31,541 nucleotides of DNA from RGIG5681 sp034180345 (GCA_034180345.1 JAXFOQ010000028.1:1-31541); one strand, 5' to 3'; positions 5,482 through 15,588 are shown, counted from the first letter of the stretch. Notes: generated from the sequence alone by a model not told the origin. A program made the numbers and translations.

Positions 5482-5853
5482 ATGTCTTGGAATATTGACA
5501 ACAACAACCCGATATTTATTCAATTAATGAATATTATTGAAGATAAAATAGTTAAGGGCGAATATAATTCAGGGGATAAAATACCTTCGGTAAGAGAATT
5601 GGCCTTAGCAGCTAAGGTTAATCCCAATACTATGCAAAAAGCATTATCAGAATTAGAAAAAACTGGACTATTAAAATCGGAACGAACATCAGGGCGTTTT
5701 ATCACCAATGATTTAAAATTAATTGAAGATCATCGTAATGAATTAGCCCTAAATTTAACCCACGACTATTTAAACAAACTCCATGAGTGGGGATTTAAAC
5801 TTAAAGATATTATCGATTTAATCAACAAGGAGAACAAAGATGGAAATATTTGA
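5482..5853 (+). CDS. GntR-family (YtrA-subfamily) transcriptional regulator
   Basis: 123 residues. An N-terminal winged helix-turn-helix (about 8-75) has the family pattern NPIFIQL, GEYNSGDKIPSVRELA, VNPNTMQKALSELEKTGLL and the wing SERTSGRFI. Only about 45 residues follow, forming the short helical dimerisation tail of the YtrA subfamily rather than a ligand-binding FCD or UTRA domain. The ribosome binding site AAAGGAAG precedes the ATG. The 3' end overlaps the ABC ATPase gene by 14 bp. Such regulators usually repress their own ABC operon and are relieved by cell-envelope stress, though the inducer cannot be read from sequence. Confidence 0.93.
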   Translation: MSWNIDNNNPIFIQLMNIIEDKIVKGEYNSGDKIPSVRELALAAKVNPNTMQKALSELEKTGLLKSERTSGRFITNDLKLIEDHRNELALNLTHDYLNKLHEWGFKLKDIIDLINKENKDGNI

Positions 5854-6535
5854 ATGTAACAACCTAACTAAAAACTACGGTAATAAAACAGCCCTAAAAA
5901 ATTTAAATTTAAAACTTAGCGGTGGAAAAATTGTTGGTTTATTAGGTCCTAATGGTAGTGGTAAGACCACATTATTAAAACTTGCAGGAGGTTTATTAAA
6001 ACCAAATGAAGGTGAAATTCTAATCAATGGATCAAAACCTTCTGAAAAAAGCTTGGAATTAATATCTTTCTTGCCCGATGCAAATTATCTGCCAACCTAT
6101 ATGAATGTATCGGAATTAATCAAACTCTTCAAAGATTTCTATCGAGATTTTGATGAAAACAAAGCCTTAAAAATGCTTGCTGAATTAAACATTGATAAAG
6201 CCGATAAACTTAAAACACTTTCTAAAGGAAATAAAGAAAAGGTACAACTCATTTTAGCTATGAGTCGTAATGCCAAAATATACATGTTAGATGAACCCAT
6301 TGGTGGTGTTGACCCTGCTACGCGTGATTACATTTTAAAAACAATCATCCAAAACTATTCAGAAGATGCCTTGGTAATTATTTCAACCCATTTAATTGCT
6401 GATATTGAAAATGTTTTAGATGAAGTGCTTATTATTAAAAATGGTCAATTACTTATCCACAAGGATACTGATACATTGCGTAATGAAGAAAATAAATCAA
6501 TTGATGAATTATTCAGAGAGGTATTCAAATGTTAA
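5840..6535 (+). CDS. ABC transporter ATP-binding protein
   Basis: 231 residues. Walker A is GPNGSGKT (36-43), the signature is LSKGN (127-131), Walker B is IYMLDE (147-152) and the switch His is H184 in STHL. The Q-loop region reads SFLPDANY, without the usual Gln. The LSKGN signature fits the ATPases that travel with YtrA-type regulators. It pairs with the downstream six-helix permease to form an ABC-2 type exporter. The start lies inside the gntR end and the stop overlaps the permease start by 7 bp, so the three proteins are co-translated. The transported substrate is unknown; antibiotic or envelope-stress efflux is a common role of relatives. Confidence 0.93.
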   Translation: MEIFECNNLTKNYGNKTALKNLNLKLSGGKIVGLLGPNGSGKTTLLKLAGGLLKPNEGEILINGSKPSEKSLELISFLPDANYLPTYMNVSELIKLFKDFYRDFDENKALKMLAELNIDKADKLKTLSKGNKEKVQLILAMSRNAKIYMLDEPIGGVDPATRDYILKTIIQNYSEDALVIISTHLIADIENVLDEVLIIKNGQLLIHKDTDTLRNEENKSIDELFREVFKC

Positions 6536-7314
6536 TGAAATTAATTAAATATGAACTAAAATCAAGCACTAAAATGTTTGCGATCATCTTTACTGGTCTA
6601 ATTGGGGTTTCGATATTATTCGGTTTCTTCGTACCAATAATAAATAAAAATGATGTCATCTCAAATATCAATTTCAACAATGGTAACGGATTATTAATCA
6701 TCTTAACTATCATTGCAATAAACGCATTGATACTAGCAACCTTCATTGCCAACATCAATGTTATCATTAATAGATTTAATAAGAGCATCTTTAAAGAGGA
6801 AGGTTATTTAATTCACCTACTTCCAGTTTCAAAACAAAAAATATTATTGAGTAGAATATTTGTGGCACTTATTTGGTTATTCATAACAATATTAATAGCT
6901 GTTCTAAGTTTTATCTTGATTTTACTGATAATTGTTTCAAGAATTGACTTTGAATATCTAAAAAATATTAATTTCAACCTCTTAATTGATTTCATCAGTA
7001 ATCAAGGTCTTGAGATATTCAGAATATTCGAAACTATCATTGCCTCTTATATTGAAATGATATTAACCATTTATCTATGTATGGCTATTGGAAAATCTTT
7101 CAATAAAAACAAAACCTTCATCAGTATCATCGCCTTTATGGTTATAGCGGTATTTATTACAATCATCACATTATATCTAGGATTTGATCTTAGTTATACC
7201 AATGAAAAACCTGAATATTTATTTGAAATTAAAGCGCTAATTTCAATCTTTAAATCTGTAATATATTTTACTATCATTACATATTTATTAAAAAACAAAT
7301 TAAATCTTGAGTAA
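6529..7314 (+). CDS. ABC-2 type transporter permease
   Basis: 261 residues, very hydrophobic. About six membrane segments are visible: roughly residues 15-38, 55-82, 108-140, 165-185, 198-222 and 238-256. The extreme N-terminus (MKLIKYELKSSTKM) is the amphipathic lead-in typical of ABC-2 permeases. There are two possible starts two codons apart (6529 and 6535). It forms the membrane half of the exporter with the preceding ATPase. Sequence alone does not reveal the substrate. It is last in the operon; no terminator follows directly, and the first hairpin with a T-run is at 7422-7476. Confidence 0.88.
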   Translation: MLMKLIKYELKSSTKMFAIIFTGLIGVSILFGFFVPIINKNDVISNINFNNGNGLLIILTIIAINALILATFIANINVIINRFNKSIFKEEGYLIHLLPVSKQKILLSRIFVALIWLFITILIAVLSFILILLIIVSRIDFEYLKNINFNLLIDFISNQGLEIFRIFETIIASYIEMILTIYLCMAIGKSFNKNKTFISIIAFMVIAVFITIITLYLGFDLSYTNEKPEYLFEIKALISIFKSVIYFTIITYLLKNKLNLE

Positions 7315-7387
7315 AGATATTATCAAATTATTATAATCTTTCATGGTTAAAACTTATGATTTATTAAGGATTTAATACAATTAGTGA

Positions 7388-7415
7388 TTGACTTATTTTA
7401 AAAAAATTATATTGT
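7388..7415 (+). promoter_or_regulatory. Candidate promoter of a small RNA
   Basis: TTGACT (7388-7393), 16-bp spacer, TATTGT (7410-7415). The predicted start, about 7422, is the first base of the hairpin that follows. Confidence 0.5.
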
Positions 7416-7421
7416 CAGTAT

Positions 7422-7476
7422 AAGCTAATCGCTGTACACTTAACGCCTTGCGTTCGTACAGATGGTTAGCTTTTTT
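7422..7476 (+). ncRNA. Candidate 55-nt hairpin RNA, or distal terminator of the ABC operon
   Basis: One extended stem: AAGCTAA (7422-7428) with TTAGCTT (7466-7472), CTGTAC (7432-7437) with GTACAG (7456-7461), and AACGC (7442-7446) with GCGTT (7450-7454). Small internal loops separate the helices. It ends in a T-run to 7476, and a promoter-like pair sits at the right distance upstream. The stem is longer and more elaborate than other terminators in this window. On the minus strand it lacks a T-run, so it acts in the plus direction. A simple terminator for the ABC operon, 108 bp after its stop, is the alternative. Confidence 0.45.
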
Positions 7477-7523
7477 CAAATATTTAACAGTTTTATTAGC
7501 TAAATAATAATACTTAAAATAAA

Positions 7524-7559
7524 AAAAATAGGTTATAAATTTAATCATAACCTATTTTT
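7524..7559. terminator. Bidirectional terminator downstream of rpoC
   Basis: AAAAATAGGTTAT (7524-7536) and ATAACCTATTTTT (7547-7559) form a 13-bp perfect stem with a 10-nt loop. It ends 3 bp from the rpoC stop codon. Confidence 0.9.
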
Positions 7560-7562
7560 AAA

Positions 7563-10500
7563 TTATTCGACTGTTGTTTCAGTTTCGTTGATAATCTTTG
7601 CTTCTTCAGCAAGCATTCTTTCTTCTAATTCCTTAACATCCTTAGGCATCAATTCCTTCTCTTTTTCAAGATCATTATTTCGTTGATGTCTTTCTTCTTT
7701 TCTTTCCTCAGCCAAGGCATCAATAGCCTTAGTTGATTCGCGTTCAAAATTAGAACCTGTTCCAGCAGGAATTAATTTACCGATAATAACATTCTCTTTC
7801 AAACCTTTTAAGTTATCAATTTTATTATTAACTGCCGCATCAGTAAGAACCTTAGTAGTTTCTTGGAAGCTGGCAGCCGATAAGAATGAATCGGTTTCAA
7901 CAGAAGATTTAGAAATACCTAATAAGATGGCATCAAACTTAGCAGGAACACCACCATTCATAATGATGTCATCATTCATTTCAGTAACTTTAGAAAGTGA
8001 TAATGTTTGTCCTGCGATTAAGTTAGAATCACCTGGTTCAATAACCATAATCTTTTTAAGCATTTGTTTAATGATTACTTCAATATGTTTATCACTAATA
8101 TCAATACCTTGTAAAGTATAAACCTTCTTAACTTCTTTTAAGATATAGTTTTGAACAGCACGCACACCAGCAATTTCAATCAATTCTTTTGGTGCAACAT
8201 TTCCTTCAGTTAATTTATCACCAGCTTTAACAGTAGAACCAACCTTTAACCAAGAACGAACAACTTGTGTTAAATCACATTGATGTTCAATTGATTCAGT
8301 TTCGTTAGAAACTACAACCTTAGTTCCTGTATGATTTTCAGATTCTTCAATCGCTGTAATTTCACCGTCAATTTTGGCAAGTACTGCTGGATGTTTAGGG
8401 TTACGAGCTTCAAACAATTCTTCAACACGAGGTAAACCTTGGGTAATATCACCATCATCCGATGCAACACCACCAGTGTGGAAAGTACGCATCGTAAGTT
8501 GGGTACCAGGCTCACCGATAGATTGGGCGGCCATAATACCTACTGCTTCACCATTTTCAGCAATCTTTCCTGTTGCCATGTTGCGTCCATAACATTTACG
8601 ACAAATACCATTACGAGAATTACATGTAAAGGCATTCCTGATATATACCTTGGTAATACCTGATGCAACAATCTTGTTAGCAGCAGCATCATCAATATAC
8701 TCATCTGCAGCAACAATAACTTCTTTTGTCTTCGGATCAACTACATCCTCTTTGGCAAAACGACCTGCAATACGATCCTTTAATGATTCCACAACTTGTT
8801 TTTGTTTGTGTTCAACGATGGCTTCTGCAAGATAACCTTGATCGGTATAACAATCATCTTCAGCGATAATTACCTGTTGAGCAACATCGACAAGACGACG
8901 AGTTAAATATCCTGATTCTGCGGTTTTTAACGCTGTATCAGTAAGACCCTTACGCACACCGTGGGTACTAATAAAGAATTCTGATACATTTAACCCTTCA
9001 CGGAAACTTGAGTAAATAGGAACCTCAATAATTGATGGTTGATATTCTTTTTTAGACTTAGATTGTGTCGGACGACCCATAAGTCCACGCATACCAGCAA
9101 GCTGAGTAAAGTGTTGTTTATTACCACGGGCACCAGATACCGCCATCATATTGATCGGAGATTTACGAGGTAATGATTTCATTACTTCATCACCAATCAT
9201 ATTCTTAGTATCATCCCAAAGTTTTGAGAAGTGTTTTTCCCATTCTTGCGGAGTTAATTGGCCACGCTTTAATAAGTGTTGTAGAACATCAGCCTTCTTC
9301 TTGGTATTATCTACATATTCCTTTTTATTTGGTGCTACATTAATATCACTTAATGATACTGTCATACCAGCTACTGTTGAGAAACGATAACCTAAGTCTT
9401 TAATCGCATCAAGAATATTACTGGTACCTTCGGCACGATATCTTAAAAACACTTCAGCAATTACATTAGATAATGAACTCTTTTTAAACTCTGGAGATAA
9501 TTCTCTAGCAGCGATAATTTCTTTAACCTTATTTCCTTCATAAACGAATATTTCATCAGGTGTAACTTTAAGGTTTTCTTTATTTCCTTCACTAACAGCA
9601 TTGATATATGGGAAATCACTAGGAAATTTACTATTGAAAATCAATTTACCAACAGTTGTAAGCAATAGACCAGAATTTTGTTTTTCAGTAAAACAAGTCT
9701 TCTTTAAGCTACTAGCCTTAACCGCAATTCTAGTGTGTAAGTGAATTTGTTTATTTTCATATGCCAGGATGGCTTCATCAAAATCACGGAAAATATGACC
9801 TTCATTATCACCAAAGCGTTTCCACATTAAAGAACCTTCATGATCGCCTAAACTTTCAATTAGTTCAGCCTTTTCATAAAATTCTTTAGTTGTTTCTTCC
9901 ATATTCAAATAGAAGTTACCAAGCACCATGTCTTGAGATGGCGTAACGATAGGCTTACCATCTTTAGGACCTAGGATGTTGTTTGAACCCAACATCAAAA
10001 TCTCAGCTTCAGCACGGGCATGCTCACTAAGTGGTAAATGCACAGCCATTTGGTCGCCATCAAAGTCAGCATTAAACGCTGCACAAGTTAATGGATGCAG
10101 ACGAATAGCACGACCTTCAACAAGCTTAGGTTTAAATGCTTGAATACCTAAACGGTGCAATGTTGGAGCACGGTTTAACAATACGGGATGATCTTCCATG
10201 ATTTCTTTTAAGACACCATAGATTTGTGGATCATTCCTTTCAATCAATTTCTCAGCATTCTTTTGACTATTCGCAATACCATCTTCATATAAACGCCTAA
10301 TTACAAACGGTTTATATAGATTAATTGCCATTTCTCTTGGAATACCACATTGATACATTTTTAAATCTGGTCCAACCGCAATAACGCTACGACCACTATA
10401 GTCAACACGCTTACCTAATAAATTTTGACGGAAACGACCTTGCTTACCCTTCAATGAATGACTCAAAGATTTAAGTACACGATTAGAACCACCTTTAATA

Positions 10501-11408
10501 GGAGCACTGCGTCGGCCGTTGTCAATTAAAGCATCAACCGCTTCTTGCAACATCCGCTTTTCATTTTGAACAATGATTGCTGGAGTCCCCATTTCAAGTA
10601 ATCTTTTTAAACGATTATTACGAGTGATGACACGACGATATAAATCATTTAAATCGCTGGTCGCAAAACGACCGCCATCAAGTTGTAACATCGGTCTTAA
10701 ATCAGGTGGGATAACTGGTAATACAGTTAAAATCATCCACTCAGGCTTATTATTTGAATTGATAAAGGCATCAACTGTTTCTAAACGCTTAATTAATTTT
10801 TTACGCTTTTCACCAGTAGCCTTTTCCAAATCATGAGCGATTTCCACTCGTTCTTTTTCACAATCAACTTGTTCCAACAAGGTTTTGACTGCCTCAGCAC
10901 CTGTTTTGGCAACAAAGTTACCATCACCATAGATAGCACGACATTCAAAATATTCACGAGCAGTTAAAATTTGTTTATATTGTAGCTTGGTATTCATTGG
11001 ATCAGTAACAATCCATGATACGAAATAAATAATTTCTTCCAAAGCCTTAGGTTGAATATGCAATAGTAAACACATTCTTGATGGTACACCTTTTAAGTAC
11101 CAAATATGTGATACAGGAGAAGCTAGCTCAATATGACCCATCCTCTCACGGCGTACCTTAGATTGTGTTATTTCAACACCGCATCGTTCACAAGTAAAAC
11201 CCTTATAACGAACTTTCTTATATTTTCCGCAATAACATTCCCAGTCTTTTGAAGGACCGAAAATTCTCTCGCAGAACAAACCATCGCGTTCAGGTTTTTG
11301 TGAACGATAGTTAATTGTCTCTGGTTTTTTAACTTCACCATGCGACCATTCTAGGATTCTTTCAGGGCTTGCTAAACCAATTTGAATTGCGCTAAACTTT
11401 TTTGCCAT
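7563..11408 (-). CDS. rpoC: DNA-directed RNA polymerase subunit beta'
   Basis: 1281 residues. The N-terminal zinc site has Cys58, Cys60, Cys73 and Cys76. The absolutely conserved NADFDGDQM (446-454) carries the three catalytic Asp residues (448, 450, 452) that hold Mg2+. The second zinc site is formed by the later Cys cluster around FTCNSRNGICRKCYGRN, and the trigger-loop/bridge region follows the GIMAAQSIGEPGTQLTMRTFH motif. The C-terminus is an acidic, Lys/Glu-rich tail. It begins 9 bp after the rpoB stop, with AGGAGG in that gap, so the two large subunits are co-translated. It is last in the rplJ-rplL-rsmC-rpoB-rpoC operon and is followed by a strong terminator. Confidence 0.99.
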   Translation of the reverse strand: MAKKFSAIQIGLASPERILEWSHGEVKKPETINYRSQKPERDGLFCERIFGPSKDWECYCGKYKKVRYKGFTCERCGVEITQSKVRRERMGHIELASPVSHIWYLKGVPSRMCLLLHIQPKALEEIIYFVSWIVTDPMNTKLQYKQILTAREYFECRAIYGDGNFVAKTGAEAVKTLLEQVDCEKERVEIAHDLEKATGEKRKKLIKRLETVDAFINSNNKPEWMILTVLPVIPPDLRPMLQLDGGRFATSDLNDLYRRVITRNNRLKRLLEMGTPAIIVQNEKRMLQEAVDALIDNGRRSAPIKGGSNRVLKSLSHSLKGKQGRFRQNLLGKRVDYSGRSVIAVGPDLKMYQCGIPREMAINLYKPFVIRRLYEDGIANSQKNAEKLIERNDPQIYGVLKEIMEDHPVLLNRAPTLHRLGIQAFKPKLVEGRAIRLHPLTCAAFNADFDGDQMAVHLPLSEHARAEAEILMLGSNNILGPKDGKPIVTPSQDMVLGNFYLNMEETTKEFYEKAELIESLGDHEGSLMWKRFGDNEGHIFRDFDEAILAYENKQIHLHTRIAVKASSLKKTCFTEKQNSGLLLTTVGKLIFNSKFPSDFPYINAVSEGNKENLKVTPDEIFVYEGNKVKEIIAARELSPEFKKSSLSNVIAEVFLRYRAEGTSNILDAIKDLGYRFSTVAGMTVSLSDINVAPNKKEYVDNTKKKADVLQHLLKRGQLTPQEWEKHFSKLWDDTKNMIGDEVMKSLPRKSPINMMAVSGARGNKQHFTQLAGMRGLMGRPTQSKSKKEYQPSIIEVPIYSSFREGLNVSEFFISTHGVRKGLTDTALKTAESGYLTRRLVDVAQQVIIAEDDCYTDQGYLAEAIVEHKQKQVVESLKDRIAGRFAKEDVVDPKTKEVIVAADEYIDDAAANKIVASGITKVYIRNAFTCNSRNGICRKCYGRNMATGKIAENGEAVGIMAAQSIGEPGTQLTMRTFHTGGVASDDGDITQGLPRVEELFEARNPKHPAVLAKIDGEITAIEESENHTGTKVVVSNETESIEHQCDLTQVVRSWLKVGSTVKAGDKLTEGNVAPKELIEIAGVRAVQNYILKEVKKVYTLQGIDISDKHIEVIIKQMLKKIMVIEPGDSNLIAGQTLSLSKVTEMNDDIIMNGGVPAKFDAILLGISKSSVETDSFLSAASFQETTKVLTDAAVNNKIDNLKGLKENVIIGKLIPAGTGSNFERESTKAIDALAEERKEERHQRNNDLEKEKELMPKDVKELEERMLAEEAKIINETETTVE

Positions 11409-11417
11409 AAAGACCTC

Positions 11418-14400
11418 CTATTCTTCTTCCCCAAAGCCGACAACTGCCGCTTCAGGAATATCTTCGATAACATTTTCTTCTTCGCTAACTTCGTGTAATC
11501 CGTCAGTTTCATCTACGGCATACTCTTCTTTGCGAACGGTTGAAATATCATCATTATTTCTTGAAATATCAACTTCATTGCCATCATCATCAAGCATTTT
11601 AATGTCGATAGCCAAGGCTTGTAATTCATTTCTTAATACCTTGAATGATTCTGGTAAATTTGGTTCTGGTAAGTCTTTACCATTTTTAATTGCCTCATAT
11701 GTTTTAGTACGACCTTCAACATCATCAGATTTAATTGTTAAAATTTCCTCTAATGTATGGGCAGCGCCATAGGCTTCTAGGGCCCAAACTTCCATTTCAC
11801 CAAATCTTTGACCACCATTTTGAGCTTTACCGCCCAATGGTTGTTGAGTAACCAATGAATATGGTCCAGTACTACGGGCATGCAACTTATCATCGACCAT
11901 GTGCGCCAATTTAATCATATACATAACCCCAACCGAAATGCGTTCATCATAGGTTTCACCAGTGATACCATCAATTAATTTAATCTTACCATCATCACTG
12001 ACTTCAGCTTCTTTCATGATGGCTTTTAATTCATCATTACTAATACCGTCAAATACTGGGGTCGCAAATTTAACACCCAACTTTTTGGCAGCCATACCTA
12101 AATGAATCTCCAACACTTGTCCGATATTCATACGACTAGGTACACCGAATGGATTAAGCATAATATCTACTGGTGTTCCATCAGGCATAAATGGCATATC
12201 TTCAACAGGAAGGATCTTAGAAATAACACCCTTGTTTCCATGACGACCAGCCATCTTATCACCCTCAGAAATCTTTCGTTTTTGAGCAATATAAACCTTA
12301 ACTACTTCTTTAACTCCTGATTTAAATTCATAACCATCACTGCGTTTAAATACACGAATATTTTGAACAATACCAGCTCCACCATGAGGAACACGCAATG
12401 AATTATCTCTAACTTCGCGTGATTTTTCACCGAAAATTGATAATAGTAGGCGTTCTTCAGGAGAAGCTTCACTTTGTCCTTTTGGAGTTACCTTACCTAC
12501 GAGGATATCTCCCTCTTTAACTTCAGCACCAATCATGATAATACCACGAGAATCAAGATTCTTAACAGCACTGTCAGATACATTAGGAATATCTCTAGTA
12601 ATTTCTTCAGGACCTAATTTAGTTTCACGACATTCGATTGTATATTCATCAATATGAATAGATGTATATACATCATCTTTAACCATGCGTTCACTCATAA
12701 TAATGGCATCTTCATAGTTATAACCATGCCATGTCATAAAGGCAATGGTAACATTTTGACCCAAGGCCAACTCACCTTGTTCCATACTTGGTCCATCTGC
12801 CAACATCATACCCTTGGTAACTTTTTCACCAACTGATGGAATTGGACGATGGTTGATACAAGTACCAGCATTCGAACGACGGAACTTATCAAATTCATAA
12901 GTATGTTCCCCATCTTCACTACTAATAACGATCTTATTACCATCAACATAGGTAACAATACCATCATGCTTACTGACAATACCCGAGCCACTATCTTTGG
13001 CAATCTTAGCTTCGATACCAGTTCCTACAAATGGAGCGTGTGGATTTAATAAAGGTACTGCTTGGCGTTGCATGTTGGCACCCATAAGTGCACGAGAAGC
13101 ATCGTCATTTTCAAGGAAAGGTATACATGCGGCAGCCACCGAAACAATTTGTTTAGGACTGACATCGGCTAGTTGTACTTCTTCACGATTAACCGAAACA
13201 GTTTCACCCGCAATACGCGCAACCACTTGATCATGAACTAATTTACCATCAATTACCTCATTGGCTTGGGCGATAATATAGTCATTTTCAACATCAGCAC
13301 TTAAATATACATAGTCTTCACTAACATCACCATTTGGCATAACTTTACGATATGGAGTTTCAATAAAACCATATTCATTAACCTTGGCATAGGTAGTTAG
13401 ATAACTGATCAAACCGATATTTGGTCCTTCTGGTGTTTCAATCGGACAAATACGACCATAGTGGCTGTTGTGAACATCACGAACCTCAAAGCTTGCGCGT
13501 TCTCTACTTAGTCCACCAGGACCCAAGGCACTGATACGGCGCTTATTTGTAAGTTCAGCCAATGGATTTTGTTGATCCATGAATTGTGATAATTGTGAAC
13601 TGTTGAAAAATTCTTTAATAGCACTTGTTAAAGGACGAGTGCTGATTAAATCACGCAATTTTAAATTACTTGGTTCAATCGTCGACATCTTATCTTTAAC
13701 ATTTTTTTCAAAGCGTGATAAACCGATACGGAATTGATTTTGAACCAATTCACCAACTGTACGAATACGACGATTGCCCAATTGGTCAATATCATCATCA
13801 TTACCAACACCATCAAAGATTGTATGAGCATATGAGTAGTATGCAATCATATCGCTAATTGTAACTGCATGTTTGAAATTAAGTGCATCATTACCGACAA
13901 TCTTAATCGCATGATCCAAATAATCAGTTCCAGCGCAGGCTACAACTTGTTGAGCACTACCCACAAACCAAGCAAAAACATTACCGTTAGTAATTTCTTT
14001 GTATAATAATTCAGTATTATCATTACTTAAAATATAGGCATCAGTATCAGGCAGATAACGAGGAATTAATAACTCATCATCTTGATCAAATAAATCATTG
14101 CCCTTAGCATCGGTCAAACGACCTAATTTATATAGACGCTCACCATATCTTAATACCGCTTTAGCATTGGCGGTTGTCAAGGCAATCTTTTGTGCAATGA
14201 TACCTACATATATCGATACTTCTTTGACTTGCTTTGATAATTTCTTATATAAAGCCTCGTCAATTACTGTACCCATTTCAATGTCGCCATCTTTAAGCTC
14301 AACATCCTCAGCAAGAATACGACCAATCAAAGAATAACCATCATTTAGTTCTACAGTGATTGTAGATGGGTGTGAGAATAAATAATTCATCGGATAAGCA

Positions 14401-15551
14401 TAGGTATTAATACCCTTGGCAAGTTCTTTTTTAAGTACTTCACGCTCAACCTTGGTGATTAAAGTATTCTTTTTATAGATTGTTGTACCGTCAACACGAA
14501 CAAGATCCTCTTTCAGAATATTGCCCTCTAAACGATCAACAACACTTAATTTTTTATTTAATTTAAAACGACCTGCTTTGGTCAAATCATATTTCTTTTG
14601 ATCGAAGAATTTAGCATTCATCAAACTGTTGGCACCTTCAGTAGTTGCCACTTCATCACTCTTTTGATTTTCATAAATAGCCAACAATGCCTCATGGGTA
14701 GTATTGACCTTATCTTGTCTTAAACCATTGACAAGTTCTTCATAATTACCAAAATAAGCAGTAAATAACATTTCATAAATAGTTAAAAACTCACGATTAT
14801 CATCAATCGCTACAATATCATCATTAACTTCATGACCAAAAGCTTTCAAAAAGGCTTTGAAATCTTTACTATCAAAGGTATTTTCGCCATTTTCAGCTTC
14901 TAAAGAGAAACCAATAGCCTTGTATAAAATCGTAGATATAATCTTACGCTTACGATCAATACTCATGTTATAAATACGACCGATGGCAGCCTTTTTATCA
15001 TCTGACATCAATTGCAACCAAGTACCACGACTTGGAATTAATTCTGATTCATAACTTTCTTTACCTGTTTTAATATCGTTAATTGTCGCAAAATATGAAC
15101 CTGGACTTCTCACAATTTGTGAAACAATGACTCTTTCAGCCCCGTTAATAATAAAAGTGCCTGTGGGAGTCATAATTGGAAAATCACCTAAGAAAACGGT
15201 AAAATTCTTAGTTTGAACTTCATTTGTATCCTTATAAACAATTTCCAATTCCGTTTTGATATTCAATGGTACTTCATAACTAGATTCATGATACTTACAT
15301 TCACTAATGCTATGTTTGGGTTGACCAAATTCATAATCAAGGAATTTAAGGCGATAAATACCATTATTAGATACAATTGGGAAAATATCTTCGAAGACTT
15401 CTCTGATACCTTCGTTTTTAAACCATTCAAAGTAATCGGTTTGAATTTCAATTAAATTAGGTAATTCCAAACCTCCACTAACCTTTGAATAATCACGGCG
15501 ATAATTGTTTTTCCCAAGTTGGATTTCATGGTATGTTTGTTTTTTATTCAT
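11418..15551 (-). CDS. rpoB: DNA-directed RNA polymerase subunit beta
   Basis: 1377 residues, longer than the roughly 1190 of Bacillus RpoB. Much of the extra length seems to lie in the lobe region (about 215-480) before the rifampicin pocket. Rif cluster I is intact at 651-680 (SSQLSQFMDQ to GPGG), except that residue 669 is Asn (LTNKRR; codon AAT at 13545-13547), where E. coli has His526. Later conserved blocks are present: CPIETPEGPNIGLI, the NYEDAI catalytic-region motif, KISEGDKMAGRHGNKGVI, and the QPLGGKAQNGGQRFGEMEVWALEAYGA C-terminal clamp region. AAAGGAC lies before the ATG. Asn at the 526 position is described for naturally rifampicin-resistant Mollicutes. Confidence 0.99.
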   Translation of the reverse strand: MNKKQTYHEIQLGKNNYRRDYSKVSGGLELPNLIEIQTDYFEWFKNEGIREVFEDIFPIVSNNGIYRLKFLDYEFGQPKHSISECKYHESSYEVPLNIKTELEIVYKDTNEVQTKNFTVFLGDFPIMTPTGTFIINGAERVIVSQIVRSPGSYFATINDIKTGKESYESELIPSRGTWLQLMSDDKKAAIGRIYNMSIDRKRKIISTILYKAIGFSLEAENGENTFDSKDFKAFLKAFGHEVNDDIVAIDDNREFLTIYEMLFTAYFGNYEELVNGLRQDKVNTTHEALLAIYENQKSDEVATTEGANSLMNAKFFDQKKYDLTKAGRFKLNKKLSVVDRLEGNILKEDLVRVDGTTIYKKNTLITKVEREVLKKELAKGINTYAYPMNYLFSHPSTITVELNDGYSLIGRILAEDVELKDGDIEMGTVIDEALYKKLSKQVKEVSIYVGIIAQKIALTTANAKAVLRYGERLYKLGRLTDAKGNDLFDQDDELLIPRYLPDTDAYILSNDNTELLYKEITNGNVFAWFVGSAQQVVACAGTDYLDHAIKIVGNDALNFKHAVTISDMIAYYSYAHTIFDGVGNDDDIDQLGNRRIRTVGELVQNQFRIGLSRFEKNVKDKMSTIEPSNLKLRDLISTRPLTSAIKEFFNSSQLSQFMDQQNPLAELTNKRRISALGPGGLSRERASFEVRDVHNSHYGRICPIETPEGPNIGLISYLTTYAKVNEYGFIETPYRKVMPNGDVSEDYVYLSADVENDYIIAQANEVIDGKLVHDQVVARIAGETVSVNREEVQLADVSPKQIVSVAAACIPFLENDDASRALMGANMQRQAVPLLNPHAPFVGTGIEAKIAKDSGSGIVSKHDGIVTYVDGNKIVISSEDGEHTYEFDKFRRSNAGTCINHRPIPSVGEKVTKGMMLADGPSMEQGELALGQNVTIAFMTWHGYNYEDAIIMSERMVKDDVYTSIHIDEYTIECRETKLGPEEITRDIPNVSDSAVKNLDSRGIIMIGAEVKEGDILVGKVTPKGQSEASPEERLLLSIFGEKSREVRDNSLRVPHGGAGIVQNIRVFKRSDGYEFKSGVKEVVKVYIAQKRKISEGDKMAGRHGNKGVISKILPVEDMPFMPDGTPVDIMLNPFGVPSRMNIGQVLEIHLGMAAKKLGVKFATPVFDGISNDELKAIMKEAEVSDDGKIKLIDGITGETYDERISVGVMYMIKLAHMVDDKLHARSTGPYSLVTQQPLGGKAQNGGQRFGEMEVWALEAYGAAHTLEEILTIKSDDVEGRTKTYEAIKNGKDLPEPNLPESFKVLRNELQALAIDIKMLDDDGNEVDISRNNDDISTVRKEEYAVDETDGLHEVSEEENVIEDIPEAAVVGFGEEE

Positions 15552-15588
15552 TTAGTACGCCGTCCTTTCATTCGAATTTTAATGCTGA

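Noticed and set aside
7563..15551. Use of UGA as a tryptophan codon (Mycoplasma code), suggested by the Mollicutes-like RpoB
   Set aside because: Conserved Trp residues are encoded by TGG, and TGA ends dnaB, rlmH and ecfA2 at the expected C-termini.
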